DNA of 7,167 bases from JAEXNA01 sp050486105 (GTDB lineage: Bacteria; Vulcanimicrobiota; Xenobia; Xenobiales; JADMJV01): positions 1-7,167 of the forward strand of contig JBJHCR010000321.1 of the NCBI GenBank assembly GCA_050486105.1, in the 5' to 3' direction. The notes below the pieces were generated by a model. It was not told where the DNA came from. It saw nothing but the letters and a program-made list of their open reading frames with translations, and did not search any database. This document shows positions 5,164-7,167 of this stretch, one piece after another (the first letter of the stretch is position 1; each line of letters opens with the position of its first letter). Made by a program: the position numbers and the translations under genes.

Positions 5164-6828
5164 ATGGCAGCAAAAATCATTAAGTTTGACTCCAACGCAC
5201 GCAAAGCTCTCGAGCGAGGCTGCGACATCTTGGCCAACGCCGTGAAAGTGACCCTCGGCCCGCGAGGACGCAACGTGGTCATCGACAAGAAGTTTGGCTC
5301 CCCCACCATCACCAAGGATGGGGTCACAGTGGCCAAGGAAATCGAAGTGGAAGACCCCTTCGAAAACATGGGCGCCCAGTTGGTTCGGGAAGTCGCATCC
5401 AAGACCAACGATGTCGCTGGAGACGGAACCACCACCGCCACCGTGTTGGCCCAGAGCCTGATCAAGCACGGCTTGAAGAACGTGACCGCCGGGGCCAACC
5501 CCATGTTCATCAAGCGCGGGATCGATCACGCCGTGACCGCCATCGTCGAGGAGATCAAGAAGCAGGCCAAGCCCGTTGAGACCGCTGAAGCCATCGCTCA
5601 GGTGGCCGCCATTTCGGCCAACAACGACGAAGAGATCGGTAAACTGATCTCTGAGGCCATCGAGAAAGTCGGCAAAGACGGCGTCATCACCGTGGAAGAG
5701 TCCAAGACCCTCCACACCGAACTCGAGCACGTGGAAGGAATGCAGTTCGACAAGGGCTACATCTCCCCGTACTTCGTGACCGACTCCGAGCGCATGGAAG
5801 CGATCCTCAACGATCCCTACGTGCTCTTGGTGGAGAAGAAAATCAGCGCTATCGCCGACATCCTGCCCCTCCTCGAGCGAGTGGTGCAGATGCAGCGTCC
5901 GTTGGTGATCATCGCCGAAGACATCGAGGGCGAAGCCCTAGCCACCCTAGTGGTGAACAAGCTGCGCGGAACCATGACCGTGGTCGCCGTGAAAGCCCCC
6001 GGATTCGGCGACCGTCGCAAAGAGATGCTTAAAGACATCGCCATCCTCACCGGCGGACAAGTGATCACCGAAGAGCTGGGTCTCAAGCTCGACAAAGTGA
6101 CCATCGACATGCTGGGCAAAGCCTCCAAGGTGAAAGTCACCAAAGAGGAGACCACCATCGTCGAAGGTGCTGGTGATGACTCGTCCATCAAGGGTCTCAT
6201 CGACCAGATCAAGCGTCAAGTGGAAGACACCGACTCCGACTACGAGCGGGAAAAACTGCAAGAGCGCCTGGCCAAATTGGTCGGCGGTGTGGCTCTGATT
6301 CGGGTAGGTGCCGCCACCGAAACCGAACTCAAAGAGAAGAAACACCGCATTGAAGACGCCCTTTCGGCCACCAGAGCCGCGGTGGAAGAAGGCATCGTGG
6401 CTGGAGGCGGAACCGCTTTCATCAACGCCCTTCACGTGCTGGACAAGATCAAAGGACTCGGCCAGGAAGAGATGGTCGGGGTGGACATCGTTCGCTCGGC
6501 CCTGGTTGAGCCTCTGCGCCAAATTGCCAACAACTCTGGCAAAGAGGGCGCTGTGGTGGTAGAGAAAGTCCGCGGAATGAAAAAGGGCGAAGGCTACGAC
6601 GCCCTCAACGACGAGTACGGCGATATGGTCAAGAAGGGCATCGTAGACCCCGTGAAAGTGACCCGTTCGGCCCTGCAGAACGCAGCCTCCATTGCCGGTA
6701 TGGTCCTGACCACCGAAACCATGGTCACCGAGAAGCCTGAGAAGGAGTCCGGTGGCGGCGGAATGCCCGATATGGGCGGCATGGGTGGAATGGGCGGCAT
6801 GGGTGGAATGGGCGGAATGGGCTTCTAG
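5164..6828 (+). CDS. groEL: chaperonin GroEL (Hsp60)
   Basis: GroEL forms the double-heptamer barrel that binds unfolded proteins and, with GroES and ATP, folds them in the cytosol. The 554 residues run at the family length with no gaps. Seen: VKVTLGPRGRNVV (27-39), the phosphate-binding TITKDGVTVAKEI (48-60) with D52, AGDGTTTATVLAQ (85-97) with D87, the apical-domain segments around MQFDKGYISPYF (193-204) and RPLVIIAEDIEGEAL (245-259), KAPGFGDRRK (277-286), RIEDALSATRAAVEEG (395-410) with the ATPase aspartate D398, AGGG (413-416) and IVDP (493-496). It ends in the typical GGM-repeat tail, closing GMGF. AGGA (5153-5156) lies 7 bases before the ATG. An intrinsic terminator follows the stop, so groESL is a closed two-gene operon. 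Two long minus-strand open frames inside it are shadows of its codon pattern. Confidence 0.99.
   Translation: MAAKIIKFDSNARKALERGCDILANAVKVTLGPRGRNVVIDKKFGSPTITKDGVTVAKEIEVEDPFENMGAQLVREVASKTNDVAGDGTTTATVLAQSLIKHGLKNVTAGANPMFIKRGIDHAVTAIVEEIKKQAKPVETAEAIAQVAAISANNDEEIGKLISEAIEKVGKDGVITVEESKTLHTELEHVEGMQFDKGYISPYFVTDSERMEAILNDPYVLLVEKKISAIADILPLLERVVQMQRPLVIIAEDIEGEALATLVVNKLRGTMTVVAVKAPGFGDRRKEMLKDIAILTGGQVITEELGLKLDKVTIDMLGKASKVKVTKEETTIVEGAGDDSSIKGLIDQIKRQVEDTDSDYEREKLQERLAKLVGGVALIRVGAATETELKEKKHRIEDALSATRAAVEEGIVAGGGTAFINALHVLDKIKGLGQEEMVGVDIVRSALVEPLRQIANNSGKEGAVVVEKVRGMKKGEGYDALNDEYGDMVKKGIVDPVKVTRSALQNAASIAGMVLTTETMVTEKPEKESGGGGMPDMGGMGGMGGMGGMGGMGF
6772..6825 (+). repeat. tandem 9-bp repeat encoding the GroEL MGG tail
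   Basis: Six in-frame 9-base units of the form ATGGGYGGM run to the stop codon; the last one is diverged to ATGGGCTTC. Units alternate ATGGGCGGC and ATGGGTGGA, giving an 18-base higher-order period. They encode the flexible GGM tail that lines the chaperonin cavity floor. Copy number in such tracts can change by slippage. Confidence 0.9.
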
Positions 6829-6854
6829 TCCCCCGTTGCCAACCCCCTCCCAAG

Positions 6855-6893
6855 GAGGGCTCCTCGCTCGCAAGAGTGAGGGGCTCTTTTTTT
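6855..6893 (+). terminator. intrinsic terminator of groESL
   Basis: CTCCTCGCTC (6860-6869) pairs with GAGTGAGGGG (6874-6883) across a GCAA tetraloop, with two G-U pairs in the RNA. An outer GAG/CTC pairing extends the stem with a small bulge. Seven T (6887-6893) follow directly. It starts about 27 bases after the groEL stop and is a textbook rho-independent terminator on the plus strand. Confidence 0.93.
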
Positions 6894-6961
6894 GTTGAAG
6901 GGGCTGTTGGGGGGGGCGGGTGGCGTTGGGGCGTTTGGGGGGGGCGCTCGGGGGGGCGGGG

Positions 6962-6983
6962 GCTGGGATCGGGATGCGGCGAG
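6962..6983 (+). repeat. 22-bp direct repeat, copy 1 (copy 2 at 7127-7148)
   Basis: GCTGGGATCGGGATGCG followed by GCGAG here and TCGAG in the second copy: 21 of 22 bases match, 165 bases apart start to start. With the shorter repeated words between them this suggests an array of diverged repeats that may continue past the window edge. Confidence 0.7.
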
Positions 6984-7048
6984 GCGGGGGCGGTGGCGCG
7001 GGATGCGGCTCGGGGTTGTGCTGAGGCGGGCGCTGGGGGTGGCGGAGG

Positions 7049-7058
7049 CTTAAGCCGC
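7049..7058. repeat. perfect 10-bp palindrome in the G-rich tract
   Basis: GGCTTAAGCC is a perfect inverted repeat. The flanks GG and CC add two more pairs beyond an A/G mismatch. No T-run follows, so it is not a normal terminator. Its function is unknown. Confidence 0.4.
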
Positions 7059-7126
7059 CCTGGGAGTGGCTTAGGATCCGAAAAAACGTGGCTTAGCGCA
7101 GGGGGCGGTGGCTGGATGCGGCGGGC

Positions 7127-7148
7127 GCTGGGATCGGGATGCGTCGAG
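7127..7148 (+). repeat. 22-bp direct repeat, copy 2
   Basis: This is the second copy of the 6962-6983 repeat, differing at a single base (T for G at 7144). It is preceded by GCGGGCGCTGGG, which overlaps it and also occurs at 7026-7037. Confidence 0.7.
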
Positions 7149-7167
7149 TGCTCCGCTCGGGCTCAAG

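Larger units (their letters stand above)
6894..7167 (+). other. non-coding, extremely G-rich tract to the window edge
   Basis: No credible gene is seen on either strand. Positions 6900-6967 contain no A at all, and 6901-6960 is 42 G of 60. G-runs of 8 (6909-6916), 8 (6937-6944), 7 (6950-6956) and 5 (6958-6962) lie close together, enough for several G-quadruplex arrangements. The rest is less extreme but still G-skewed, with short repeated words: GGATGCG four times, GCGGGCGCTGGG twice (7026-7037, 7121-7132) and GTGGCTTAG twice (7066-7074, 7088-7096). The last 120 bases also hold a run of six A (7081-7086). Confidence 0.75.

Noticed and set aside
5947..6873. 308-residue minus-strand open frame opposite groEL, and a second one at 5092-5730
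   Set aside because: Both are antisense to groEL and rich in G, H, F and D as expected for mirrored chaperonin codons; the first also starts inside the terminator.

Overview
The window is bacterial chromosome of moderately high GC with mostly C/G-ending codons, Shine-Dalgarno sites ahead of most genes and a standard groES-groEL pair. I cannot assign a phylum. The GroEL is a normal bacterial type I chaperonin with a GGM tail, and no CIRCE element precedes groES. There are no rRNA or tRNA genes, CRISPR arrays, transposases or phage genes.

Left part (1-2976, minus strand): two genes for sugar/glycan metabolism read right to left. A 650-residue protein with a GT-B glycosyltransferase C-terminal half and an unassigned N-terminal half comes first. 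A GalU-like sugar-1-phosphate nucleotidyltransferase follows about 180 bases downstream; its last few residues run off the left edge. The nucleotidyltransferase would make an activated sugar and the glycosyltransferase could use one, so a shared role in surface glycan or glycoconjugate synthesis is plausible but inferred.

Centre (2977-4623): an AT-richer divergent control region separates the glycan genes from a rightward two-gene unit. The first gene encodes a small, mostly helical protein with a basic tail that I do not recognise. The second starts 17 bases later and encodes a 282-residue protein that reads as a complete two-domain arrestin-fold protein (arrestin/Vps26/Spo0M type). This pair is the most unusual part of the window.

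Right part (4624-7167): groES and groEL form an operon with strong ribosome binding sites. It is preceded by a 10-bp perfect palindrome that may be an operator and ends at a clear intrinsic terminator. The final 270 or so bases after the terminator have no credible gene. They are extremely G-rich on the plus strand, with G-runs up to 8, a 68-base stretch without A, and several short direct repeats.
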